The notes below the pieces were generated by a model. That model was given only the letters and a program-made list of their open reading frames with translations, did not search any database and had not been told where the DNA came from. A stretch of DNA of 64,000 bases, from positions 25,257,001 through 25,321,000 of the forward strand of contig CANTUQ010000101.1 in NCBI GenBank assembly GCA_947683425.1, written 5' to 3'. The DNA is from Excoecaria cochinchinensis. Taxonomy: Eukaryota > Streptophyta > Magnoliopsida > Malpighiales > Euphorbiaceae. The first letter of the stretch is position 1; each line of letters opens with the position of its first letter. Shown here piece after piece: positions 1 through 10,419 of the stretch. Position numbers and translations under genes: made by a program.

Positions 1-1148
1 CAACTGTTCAACCATGTTGAAGGTGATTCACTACAAAAAAATAGTCGATTAGCGACGGAATAGCGACGGACAATTCCGTCGCTAATTGGGTTTTTTCGTC
101 GCTAATGAAGTTTAGCGACGCCGCGACGAATAGTCGCTATTAGCGCCGTCGCAAAAAATTTGCGACTAAATTCAAACAGTCGCTAAATATTGCGACGGAA
201 TTTTTCGTCGCTAAAAAATAAATTTTCAGTCGCTAAATAATTCTCAAATTAGTCGTATAAATATTTATTAGCGACGGAATATTCGTCGCTATTCCGTCGC
301 TAAAAATTTTATATTTTTTAATGTTCTTTTTGTTTTAATTTTTTATTACAATTTTCAATTTAATTTTTATTATTATTATTATTACATCCAAAATTTAATT
401 TAATTTATGTAAATAAGTATACAATATTTTCAATATTACTATTAATTTAAAAAATATAATATCAAAATGTAAATTAAAATGTATAATAATTAAAAAATAC
501 TAATTCAAACTAAATAATTCTATTTAGCAATATATAAAAGTTTACAATAATTTTGTACAATAAGTTCACAATAATTCAAATATAATAATTAATATCGTAA
601 ATTATACAATATTTAAATTAAAAGTACATGTTCTCCAAATATTTAGCAGCATCTCATCTGATTTCAGTACCTACAAGTCATCAATAAAATTTTTAAATTA
701 ATATATACCAAAATTAATGAATTAAAAATCAAAATAAGAAAGATTGATTCTAATTCATCCACCAGTAAGTTTACATACAGTAATTTACAACCTTTTTAAT
801 CCACCTAGCCATCCACCAGTAAGTTTACATATAAACTAACTACATCTACTATTTAATACATCAGCAGCCAGCATAACCACAAACACACGATAAAAGAAAA
901 GATTATTCAGAGAAGAAAAGACATAAAATCTTTAAATGGCCATGCATATCCAAATTGAAACATAATAAAAGAAAAGAAATAGGCACTGTGGACAAAATAA
1001 GAGACAGGCATACAATCTTAGCCACCATGGTGACTCCCAACACACTAACTACGTTAATCAAAATTATAATAAATTACAAAGTCTAAATCAGTTTATCATA
1101 ATAACAGGCAACAAATAAAATGCTAATGAAATGCCAGCTGCCATTGCA

Positions 1149-1268
1149 CTACTGATTTGGAAGAATACCTTCAGTTTTCAGTTGATTAAGAACTCTAATT
1201 GCATCATCAAGTATGGCTGGCTTATCATTTCTGGTGGGTCTCCCAGGTTCCAGCACAGAGTTCAAATC
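1149..1268 (-). pseudogene. Captured exon of a bHLH transcription factor (ILR3/bHLH104 type)
   Basis: On the minus strand, after an acceptor-like AG at 1269-1270, the sequence reads SVLEPGRPTRNDKPAILDDA and then IRVLNQLKTEG, the second half of the HLH domain of group IVc bHLH proteins (ILR3/bHLH104/bHLH34-like). The family normally continues with a leucine-zipper-like stretch. Here similarity stops at a donor-like GT (around 1170) and the frame closes at a TAG (1149-1151). Only one exon is present, with its intron borders, so this is a genomic fragment carried inside the CACTA element and not a working gene. Confidence 0.8.
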
Positions 1269-1746
1269 CTGAAACCTGCCATTGTTGTACATTCATCCTG
1301 TTAGAACATATGCATTCACTTTTTTCGATTAAAAACCATGCAAGTTTTGTCAACTTTTCAATTTTAGCAACATGACACTCAAACACTATTCAATAAGAAG
1401 CAAACATAAACTCGTTGTTACCTAACCTTATTAGGTTACAACAAATTCTCTCTGTTATATATTAAAATTGCGGGATTAATTGCATTCACTAGTGTATTAT
1501 AAATCAAAATGCTTTCTTCAGAACCAAAAGAAGCCATAAAATAAACAAAGAATGTTATCAAACAAGAAGCAAAATAATATGCTTCAAATAAACAAAGAAT
1601 GTTATCAAAATTCAGGATTCTTTATGTATGTTGGATTCATAATTCAACCAAAATTTATACCCAACAAAAGTTGGATTTGCATTGCAAAAGATTCTATTAG
1701 ACAGATGAATATGTATGACTCCAAAAAGCTCATCAATAACAGTGTC

Positions 1747-1958
1747 TCACTCATCATCATCATCATCTGGCTTTGTCGAAATGGACTCCCTTTCTGGGCG
1801 GTGCTTCTTCCACTTCACTTTGGGCAAAGCCATGATCCATGAGGGAACCTCACACCCTAAAGATGCCATTACATTAGCTATGTTACGCAAAACTGGAACA
1901 TCATTCTCTGTGTAGAAAGTAATAGCTTCTCCGGTCCTTCCTGCTCTGCCCGACCGAC
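1747..1958 (-). pseudogene. Captured 3' exon of a DEAD-box RNA helicase (RH57/ROK1-like)
   Basis: Minus-strand translation begins with helicase motif VI (RSGRAGRTGEAITFY), continues through a segment with CEVPSWIMALPKVKW and an acidic tail PDDDDE, and ends at TGA (1747-1749). Motif VI binds ATP/RNA in SF2 helicases, and the CEVPSWI region is typical of the C-terminus of plant RH57, the homologue of yeast Rok1 (rRNA processing). An acceptor AG precedes it (1959-1960), so one whole final exon with intron flank was captured. The helicase core is absent. It sits antisense to nothing recognisable, about 480 bp from the captured bHLH exon in the same orientation. Confidence 0.85.
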
Positions 1959-2499
1959 CTATTTACAAATTTACAATGTTTTAGGTCATGAAAATCACTT
2001 GGTTTTTCCAATGCTTGAAGACTAGGTCAGTAGCCATCAGAAAAGTAAAGGAAATTAAACAATAACTCAAAGCAAAGTTAAGTTAGTTTGATCAAATTGA
2101 TTTAGGAAATTGATGCCAAGAACAGACTCATGTGGCTCCTCAAATATTTACTTATTGGTCAGAGAAAAATTCGCTCATCTTAATTATTATCGTTCATCTC
2201 CTAAGAAATATTAAGGCTAAGATACTGGAATGCTTCAATTCACTTCTTTCTATCTTCCATTGCTATTCATCACGTTCTACAGCAGATACAAGAACAATAG
2301 AAACATGCTTGTAGGTGTAAGATACCACCATTAACGCACTAATACACAAACTAGATTCAACCGCAAAATTGAAAACACAAACTAGATTAAAACTCACCTA
2401 ATCTCTTAGCCTAAGAAAATTAAACTTAAAATCCTAAATCCCTAATTTAGATAAATCTGCCACTCTCTCAAATCTCCCAAAAATTTCAGATTAAAACTC

Positions 2500-2875
2500 A
2501 CCTTACAGCTGTCGTTTGAAGATGAGGAGGCTGGTGGCGTGACCGGTGGCCGGCGGTGGCAAGAAAACGTCGGAATGGAGCTATAAATTCGGAGCAAAAT
2601 GCAGTACATGGAGGGAAGAAATGGGGCTGTTGTCGCGCGCAAAGAGGAACAGAATGAGAGAAAGGGCAGCGAAAGCTGCAGTGAAAGGAGAGGAGGGCGA
2701 AGATGGGGGAGACGGCGGGAGATGGCTGGAACGACGGCAAGGGAAGGAGAGAAGCAGATGGGGGCGGCTGGGAAAAAATTGGAGAACGGGGCAGAGACCA
2801 CGAAAGGGAAGAGAAGAAAAAGAAAAGAAAAGAAAAGAGAGAAAAAAGAAAAATATAAAGGCAAAACGACGTAGT
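2500..2875. other. GC-rich, purine-rich insert inside CACTA 1, origin unknown
   Basis: This stretch is far richer in G/C than the rest of the element, and the plus strand is strongly purine-biased (GAG/GAA/AAG runs). It is open in several overlapping frames on both strands, which follows from its composition. I see no domain in any frame. A comparable GC-rich block occupies about 6900-7180 of the second CACTA element. It may be a captured first exon or 5' UTR of a host gene. Confidence 0.4.
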
Positions 2876-4066
2876 TTTGGGTTAGGTCATGGCAGATTTT
2901 TTATAATTTAGCGACTAAATTACCGACGACAGATTTAGTCGCTAAACCGTCGCAAATCAAGATTATAAAATATATCTCCAAATTTAGCGACCAATCTTTT
3001 AGTCGCTATTTAGTCGCTAAAAATTTAGCGACTAATATTCAGTCGCAAAATTATTCATAAATGGAATAGCTTTTAGCGACAAATAAAACAGTCGCTAATT
3101 TTGTCGCAAATAAATGGCGCCATCAATTAGCGCCAAAATTTAGCGACTGCATAATTTTTCGTCGCTATTTAGTCGCTAAACTCGACGCCAAATGGAAAAT
3201 ATTCATTTTTACGACGGATTCAGAGAATAGTCGCTAATTAGTCGCTAATTAGTCGCTAATTAGCGACTAAAAATTTTCGTCGCTAATTTTTGTCGCTAAT
3301 TCGCCTTTTTTTTGTAGTGATTTACTAAATTTCTTTAATTAAGAACTATAATTTTATGGCAAAGATCATTAGTTTTATGAATTTAAAATTTTCCAATAAA
3401 TTCGTATTCGAAAGGATAAGGTTTTTGCAATTACGAAACCAATACTTCTTAAAACAGAAATATATAGATGATTATTAGTTTGTAGAGATTTAGTGGAGTG
3501 TTAATTGTAGATTTGGACCCTTTCGTGCATTTATATATTTTCAAGTAAGTTGAAACATGGAAGGAATTATTTTTTCTAATATCAAAAAAACTCCATATTT
3601 CATCATATAAAAAAATGTTATTTAATTTAAAAGAAATTTCTTTTTCCTACAAAAGAAAACTTCATTTCACGTACGAACAAGCTTTCTTCTATAATATGAA
3701 TTATTTCCTGGTTTTGTACTTTTGTTGACTGTGGTCAAAATATTTGGTCTTAGTTTTCATTATCACATCCCTTATTATTCTTCTTATTCAAGTTATAACA
3801 ATTAGCAATAATCTTCTTCAAGTTATCACGATTAGCAATAATGAAAATCTCAAATTGGATAGCAATTTTTTTCTTGTAAGGGAGATGTATAATACTTACT
3901 TACAACTCTCAATGTATTTAGAAGAAAACAAACCAAAAATCTCACACTTTTAATTGAGCTCTAACTATCATACTAACTCCTAATAGTTTAAATTAGATAA
4001 AAATTTGTTCACAACATATTCAATTTTGATCATGGGACTGGATTTTACCTAATTCACCTAAAATCA

Positions 4067-6127
4067 TGAGATCAACATATATTCCATCTTGAATGTTTGT
4101 TGGAAAAAACAAATACATTGGAGATATGCCAAGAAAATCCTCATATGAATTTTAAATCTATGTTAGTGAGGAATCTTTTTATAGTAGTGGCGCAAGTATT
4201 CTCAGACTTGAGATCACCAAAGTTATTTTAAGTAGTGAGTAATATAATTTGACTCCGCAACTACTTACCTCCATCGAGAGGTGTATATAGTTAGGAGGTT
4301 GGACATATCATGACTTACTTGAAGATAATTGAGTGATCAGTAAAGAATTTATCATCCCAGATTTATTAAAAGAATTATCTCACATATTCTATAATATCCT
4401 TGTTCAGAGAATCTTCGGCCATGGTAAATTGCTAAAATGGATGAGATTCATAAGGGACATTTTAGGAATAAAGGTTATATTATTAGAATAACTACATTTA
4501 ACTTTATATCAGTTGACATTAATCCATACTCAAAAGTTAAATAAGATAAAGTGAGGTTAAAAAAGTAATTATACAGTAACTATTTTATAAAAGGGTATAG
4601 TCAAACCACTTGACTTTTCTATCACTTAAGTAGTTATGATACTTGACTAGAAGTCTCTCATGATTTGCATATGTATATATGGACAAATATGAATTGCCGA
4701 ATTAATGCAATGATTTAAAAAGTTTAAATCATGCAATTCCATAATTGTTGTTATATTTATACTGTCAAATAGACCAGAAAATTCAATAAATCACACACCT
4801 ATAGAGAAAGAAAATTTTGTTAAAATGAAATCATTAATAATATTTGATATTATTATGGACTAAGAAAAATAAGAGGAAAATAATTAATTAAAAGGGTTTA
4901 ATTAATTGTACATGCACATAGACATCCCAAAGGAGTCTGTCCATGATCTAGAAAAATGGGAAAGAATTGTCCATTTTAATCCTGAATGAAATATTATTGG
5001 ACTGTAAGTATTATAAGACTGATATAATAATTATAGCTCATTTATTTGGAGAATTAAAGTTGGGCTCAAAATGGAAGTGATATGAGCATAAGCCTTCTAG
5101 ACGTGTCTTCTGCGCAGACATATATAAAAGGCCTTAGAGGCCGGTTTTTGGGTCAAGCCAAATTAAATATGTTCTATAATAGTTATGGATCTTATATATT
5201 TAATTTGAATATATTTGAAATTGATTTGGATATTTAAATCCAAGTCCGGTTAGAAAAGCCCAATGGGGAGACTTTGTGCATGGCCTTTTCAAAAAAAGTC
5301 TAGACTGGATTTCATTAGAGCCCAAATTAATTGAATAATTAATAAGTCTATCTAAATTAATTCTTCAAACTTTTTAGAATCCTAAACCTATTAGACTTAT
5401 GGTTTTAACTTAGGATACGAAAGACTAAGACTACTATTGGAATAAATGAATTTAAATTACATAATTCATTTATAAATGAATTTCACATGAAATTTATTTG
5501 CAAATGAATTCTTCTACTTAAAATAAAATTACTAAAATATAAAATTAAAAATTAATTCCTTATTTTTGTGCTTAGAATAAATAAATAAATAAATCATTTC
5601 TATTTTATTTTCTAAAATATCCTCAATGCCAATTTTGATGTTTTCTCCCAATTATTTACAATAAAAAAATTTAACAACCATTAATCATCATTTTACAATT
5701 TTCGACAAATACTGAATCAATGATAAAATAATTTTTTTTTCTTAAAAAGTCATATATATATTAACATTAGTGCAGAATAGTGGTAGGAGGGGGAGAAAAA
5801 TAATTGTAGGTAAGGAAAAAGAACAGACTACGTTAGTTGTATAAGGATAATTTATTTTTAACAAATGATCAAAAGAGTATTATAGTTTTTTTTAAATTCA
5901 ACCCTTAAAAATATGGAATTCATTTGTAAATTTCACCTATTTTAGTGGAATTTGGTGAAAGTATGATGAATTTCATGTTCAATTCCTATTTTTTTTGTAT
6001 ACCAAGCATAAAAAATAATAATTACAAATAAATTTCATAAAATTTTATAAAATTCATTTGTTCCCAGCGGAACCTAAGTTTTGTGAGATTAGAGAGAAGT
6101 TTTCTCTGCTTCCTTTTCTTTTTCTTT
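4067..6127. other. Gene-free AT-rich spacer
   Basis: No convincing ORF, tRNA or repeat boundary is visible between the end of repeat copy A and the second CACTA element. The sequence is AT-rich with scattered homopolymers and a short TAAA run near 5575. Confidence 0.5.
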
Positions 6128-7619
6128 CACTACAAGAAAATCCAAAAATAGAGACGAAATTCTGTCTCTAAATCCAAATAGAGACGGAAATATACCGTCA
6201 CTTCATTTTTTCTTCTTTTTGCTGTGTTGTTTTTTGAGAATAAAAAATTGCTTCCGTATTTAAAATTATCCTATTTCATTCTTCATTACATTAAGTAGGT
6301 TCAAAAACAGAGCAATCACAAGACACCCAGTGACATGCAGTGTGCTATCCCTTCTACCATATAAGTCTTACAAATGCCAGTCAGAAGAGCAGCATCGAGA
6401 AAACCACCCAAAAATTATAATAACAAAACCCAATTTCTAAAAGTCGAAACACAAACCTGTGGTGATAGTTCGGAAACGTTCTTGACCTGCTGTATTCCAG
6501 ATTTGCAATTTAACCCGCTTCACATCAAGCTCAATAGTTCTTATCTTAAAGTCAATGTTGTTTGAAGGAATAAAAAATAGGATGAGCAAACTAGACCAAG
6601 AATGACTTAAATGAAGCTCTTTAATCTTTTGACAGCATCTCAACTACTCCAGTATGATCAGCTAGATTCTGGAGCTCATTATGTAAAATTGTTATACCCA
6701 ATATCAGATATGAACTTAGCTAAATGATTCAAAAATTTATATAATACCCACAAATATTATACAGTATAATACAAATGTAAAATAATACACAAAATACACT
6801 TAATAACAATTTTTAGTATTACACAACATACATAAATATCATACAAATTTAAAATACTAATTTAAATTAAATTAGTAACAATTTTTAATAATGCTGGAAA
6901 AAAATTACCTAGATTGCAGATCTGGCCGGAGAAGTAGCGGCGCCAAACGGTGGAGATCCACGGAATGCGGCCAGGAGAAGAAAGATCCGCCGGAGAAGAA
7001 ACATGCGACAGTGGAAGGGCCGCCGGAGAAGAAAGAGACGGCCGACGTTGATGTCCTTCGGTCCTTGCAGGTGGACGCCTTCGACGACGGAGGAGGGGGT
7101 AACCAGAACAGATCTGTCGGTGAGAGGGGAGAGGGGAAAGAGGAAGCCGAGGGAAGAAAGAAAGTTGCCTTAAATACCCCATTTTTTAGAGACGAAAATT
7201 GGTTTCCGTCTCTAAAAATAGAGACGGTTAATAATATCTATCTCTAAATAGAGCCGAGAGAAGAAAGAAAGTGTGCCTTAAATACCCCATTTTTTAGAGA
7301 CGGAAATTGATTTCCGTCTCTATCAATTTTTGTCTCTAAAAATAGAGACGGTTAATAATATCCGTCTCTAAATAGAGACGGATATCAATATCCATCTCTA
7401 TTTAGAGACGAAAATTAATATCTGTCTCTAAATGAGGAGGGAAATGAATCCCGCCATTTTTAGCGACTACATATATCTTCCGTCGCTACATGTACCTATT
7501 TGCGACCGAATTTTAGAAACGGAAATATATCCATCTCTATTTAGAGACGGAATGACATTTCCGTCTCTATTTAGAGACGGAAAAAAATTCCATCTCTATT
7601 TTTAATTTTTCTTGTAGTG
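6128..7619. mobile_element. Non-autonomous CACTA transposon 2, 1,492 bp
   Basis: Starts CACTACAAGAAAA and ends TTTTTCTTGTAGTG, flanked by the 3-bp target duplication TTT (6125-6127, 7620-7622). The subterminal repeat here is TAGAGACGG and its complement CCGTCTCTA (dense at 7190-7600), unlike the TTAGCGAC motif of element 1. A few TAGCGAC/GTCGCTA copies do occur near 7460-7500. There is no transposase. The interior carries a Rab GTPase exon (6457-6562, minus strand) and a GC-rich block at about 6900-7180. Confidence 0.93.
6457..6562 (-). pseudogene. Captured exon of a Rab GTPase (RabE/Rab8-like)
   Basis: The minus strand reads IDFKIRTIELDVKRVKLQIW followed by NTAGQERFRTITT and a donor GT at 6455-6456, the same intron position expected before AYYRG in plant Rab genes. 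This covers the switch I-switch II region. Two family-invariant features are lost: the Asp of the DTAGQ (G3, Mg-binding) motif is Asn, and the 5' acceptor AG is missing. With only one exon present it cannot make a GTPase; it is a decayed captured fragment. Confidence 0.85.
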
Positions 7620-7768
7620 TTTGGCCAAAATCCACTTCTAGTCACTGTGGATTTTTGGCTATTGTTCTCTAAAAATTCTTTGGTTATTTGCACTTCTCTA
7701 TTGTGTACTTAACATTGGATGTGTTTTTTTGGATACTATGATTTACGACAATTCGGTATGACGAAAAT

Positions 7769-9121
7769 CAACTATTCAACAATTTTCAAGATGATTTACA
7801 AAATTCCTTAATTAGGAACTAAGGTTAATTTTACTTATAGTCACTGAACTTATACTCAAATAACACTAATATAATGGAAAAAAAATTATTCTTACAAAAA
7901 TCACTGAACTTAGAACATATTTACAAAAAAATTATTTCAACATTTTTTTAGTAAAACAAATCGCTAAAAATTACAGTTGGCGTATACACTCAGCACCTCC
8001 ATGCATAAATAGCTTGACACGTGTCATGTTTTATGAAAAAAAATGACATGTAAGTATGCCATATGACAAACTGACTTGTCGAAATGTTCATGTAGTATGC
8101 TACATGACATGCTCACATGTTATTTTTTCCATGTAGTATGCCACGTATCAAGTCATGTGTATACATGGAGGTGGTGAATGTACGCGCCGGCTGAACTTTT
8201 CAACAAAAAAATCGTTAGAAACCAATTAAAGTAATTTTTCTGTAAACATATTCTAAATTCGATGATTTTTATGAGAACAAAAATTCTTTCATTATATTAG
8301 TGTTATTTGAGTATAAGTTCAGTGACGATAAGTGAAATTAACCCTTAGAAACTATAATTTCACAACAAGATCATTAGTTTTATGATTTTAAATTTTTAAT
8401 TTTCTGCCTTATACGTGATGCATGAACTAATTTAAATCCCAACAAATTCATATTGGAGAGGATATGCATTTTGCAACTACGAAACTAGTACTTCTTAAAA
8501 CAGAAATATATAGATTATTAGTTTCTAGAGATTTGGTGGAGTGATAATTGTAGATTTGGATCCTTTCATGCTTTTATATATTTTAAAAAGTAAATTGAAA
8601 CATTGACGGAATTATATTTTCTAATATCGGAAAAACTCCATATTTCATCATATAAAAAAAATGTTATTTAATTTGAAAGAAATTTCTTTTTCCTTACAAA
8701 AGAAAACTTCATTTCACGTACGAACAAGCTTTCTTCTATAATATGAATTATTTCCTGGTTTTGTACTTTTGTTGACTGTAGTCAAAATATTTGGTCTTAG
8801 TTTTCGTTATCACATCCCTTATTTTTCAATTTATCACAATTAGCAATAATCTTCTTCAAGTTATCACAATTAGCAATAATGAAAATCTCAAATTGGATAG
8901 CAATTTTTTTCTTATAAGGGAGATGTATAATATTTACTTGCAACTCTTAATGTTACTTGCAACTCTAAATGTAATTAGAAGAAAACAAACCAAAAATCTC
9001 ACACTTTAATTGAATTCTAACTATCAACCAACTCCTAATAGTTTAAACTGGATAAAAATTTGTTCACAACATATTCCATTTTGATCACGGGACTGGATTT
9101 TACCTAATTCACCTAAAATCA
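7769..9121 (+). repeat. Direct segmental repeat, copy B (interrupted by a MITE)
   Basis: Matches copy A (1-28 plus 3320-4066) in direct orientation. Its left part, around CAAGATGATTTACAAAATTC, is the uninterrupted version of the site occupied by CACTA 1 in copy A. It carries its own insertion at 7821-8344, for which copy A (3336-3349) is the empty site. The separation of the copies is about 4.5 kb excluding insertions. Confidence 0.85.
7821..8344. mobile_element. Foldback Mutator-like MITE, 524 bp
   Basis: The ends are long inverted repeats: the left arm (TTAATTTTACTTATAGTCAC onward) is mirrored at 8285-8344 with only a few mismatches. The complementarity continues inward more loosely for much of the element (for example around 7990-8060 against 8110-8185). 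A 9-bp duplication flanks it, TTAGGAACT (7812-7820) and TTAGAAACT (8345-8353), one mismatch. Nine-base duplications and long terminal inverted repeats are typical of Mutator-like elements. No coding capacity. Copy A lacks the insertion. Confidence 0.85.
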
Positions 9122-9134
9122 GTATTGTATCCAC

Positions 9135-9170
<36 letters not shown>

Positions 9171-10419
9171 GCATGGATGGTTGTTGATTCAAGTGATAAG
9201 AAATTCAAATTTTCTTAAATAAGATTTTAGATTAATTTCTTACCTCATGTATGGAATATATGCTGTTAGAAGGGCCATCTTCAATTATAGATCCGATAGT
9301 ACTCGATTTTGGATTAATAAGTTCCATAATTTTTTAAAAAAAAAAAAAGCCGACGAGATACTAAGGCTTATAGACTAAAATAATAATAATAACAACAATA
9401 ACAGCAGCACTTCAATATTTACCTAAAAATCATGCATGATTAATTGATGTTTTCTAATCATATATATTTGATCTTTTTTTCAATAATGCATGCAGTAGTT
9501 TGTAACAGCAAGTAAATCTATTTCAATTTTTAACTATTTCCTTAATTTTCTCAACTTCTAAAAACGGGTAGGGTCACATGCGGATCAAATGGGTCACTAG
9601 TCAACTTGAGGGTTTACCTATGCGGGTCGGGTCACTGGTCAATCTTTTTTTTTTTTTTCAAAATAAGCAGATTTTATGTAATTATTGGAGATGGTAATGA
9701 AGAAGTTGTTTGTTGTGGTGTGATATATATGCAGGTAAGTGTTCATATACTAGTTAGGCACAGAGCCATTTTTATACATAACGTACGGACCCAAAATCCC
9801 TTAAAAGAATGTCTACTGGAGCTATGGGCAAGACTCGGGGGAAGCCTAATTTCTTTAAATGACAGAAAACCTATTAATGGCAATGGCTTTGGTAAATTAA
9901 CTTGTGTTAATTAAAATCATGATTGTTAATATATTATACAAAATTAATACATTATAATTTATCATTATATTATAAAGAAAAGTTGCCTGTACAAAATTAA
10001 TATATTGTAATTTATAATATATTAACTTACTGTAGCCATTTTCTAATTTTTCCGCATGTTTGTTAGTTATAGACATCTATTGGTAATTTTAAATAGAAAA
10101 GTTGCCATGAACCGTAATAACAGGTAAAACATGTTTTCAACCTCAAATTAAGGGATATTTGGATTTGTATATATAGTTATTAAACCAAACACCCTCATAA
10201 TTTTAATTTATTTAAAGTGAGATGATTAGCTAAAAAAATTGAGTCTGAGTAAGAGTAGAAATCAACGTCAATTAATCCGATAGCCAATACTCAATTAAAA
10301 CTGCAATTCCTACATTTATAATTGGATTATATTTCTCTCTCATTTAACTAATAAAGAAATTTTAAAATTTTGTAACAACTCTAGCTATTTCTTATATTAA
10401 TTTCAAATAATTGATATAG
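9122..10419. other. Gene-free spacer with TAA microsatellites
   Basis: Contains a TAA run at about 9138-9168 and a shorter AAT/AAC run near 9379-9402. Upstream of the catalase remnant I looked for the usual first exon (the conserved N-terminal tyrosine- and serine-rich segment) and did not find it. Confidence 0.5.

Larger units (their letters stand above)
29..3319. mobile_element. Non-autonomous CACTA (En/Spm) transposon 1, 3,291 bp
   Basis: The element starts CACTACAAAAAAA and ends TTTTTTTTGTAGTG, the terminal signature of the CACTA superfamily. It is flanked by the 3-bp target duplication ATT (26-28 and 3320-3322). Both ends are packed with short subterminal motifs around TTAGCGAC and its complement GTCGCTAA (about 45-300 and 2905-3300), the type of repeats that CACTA transposases bind. 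No transposase is encoded. The interior instead holds host-gene pieces at 1149-1268 and 1747-1958 and a GC-rich insert near 2500-2875. Copy B of the flanking repeat (7769-7820) shows the uninterrupted target site, which confirms the borders. Confidence 0.95.
1..4066 (+). repeat. Direct segmental repeat, copy A (interrupted by a CACTA element)
   Basis: Bases 1-28 plus 3320-4066 match 7769-7820 plus 8345-9121 in the same orientation. Shared landmarks include the stretch around 3670-3760 (matching about 8705-8810) and the end near 4040-4066 (matching 9095-9121). By eye the copies are well above 90% alike over most of their length, with small indels such as an extra repeat of the tract near 3780-3840. 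The left edge of copy A lies outside the window. No gene is visible in the unit; short ORFs in it occur in both copies but look like nothing known. Confidence 0.85.

Noticed and set aside
2442..2911. Four overlapping ORFs on both strands in the GC-rich part of CACTA 1
   Set aside because: Compositional open frames without any domain; I report the block as unknown sequence.
3320..9121. The two direct repeat copies as LTRs of one large element
   Set aside because: No TG...CA ends, primer site or purine tract at the copy borders, and no retroelement coding sequence between them; a segmental duplication fits better.
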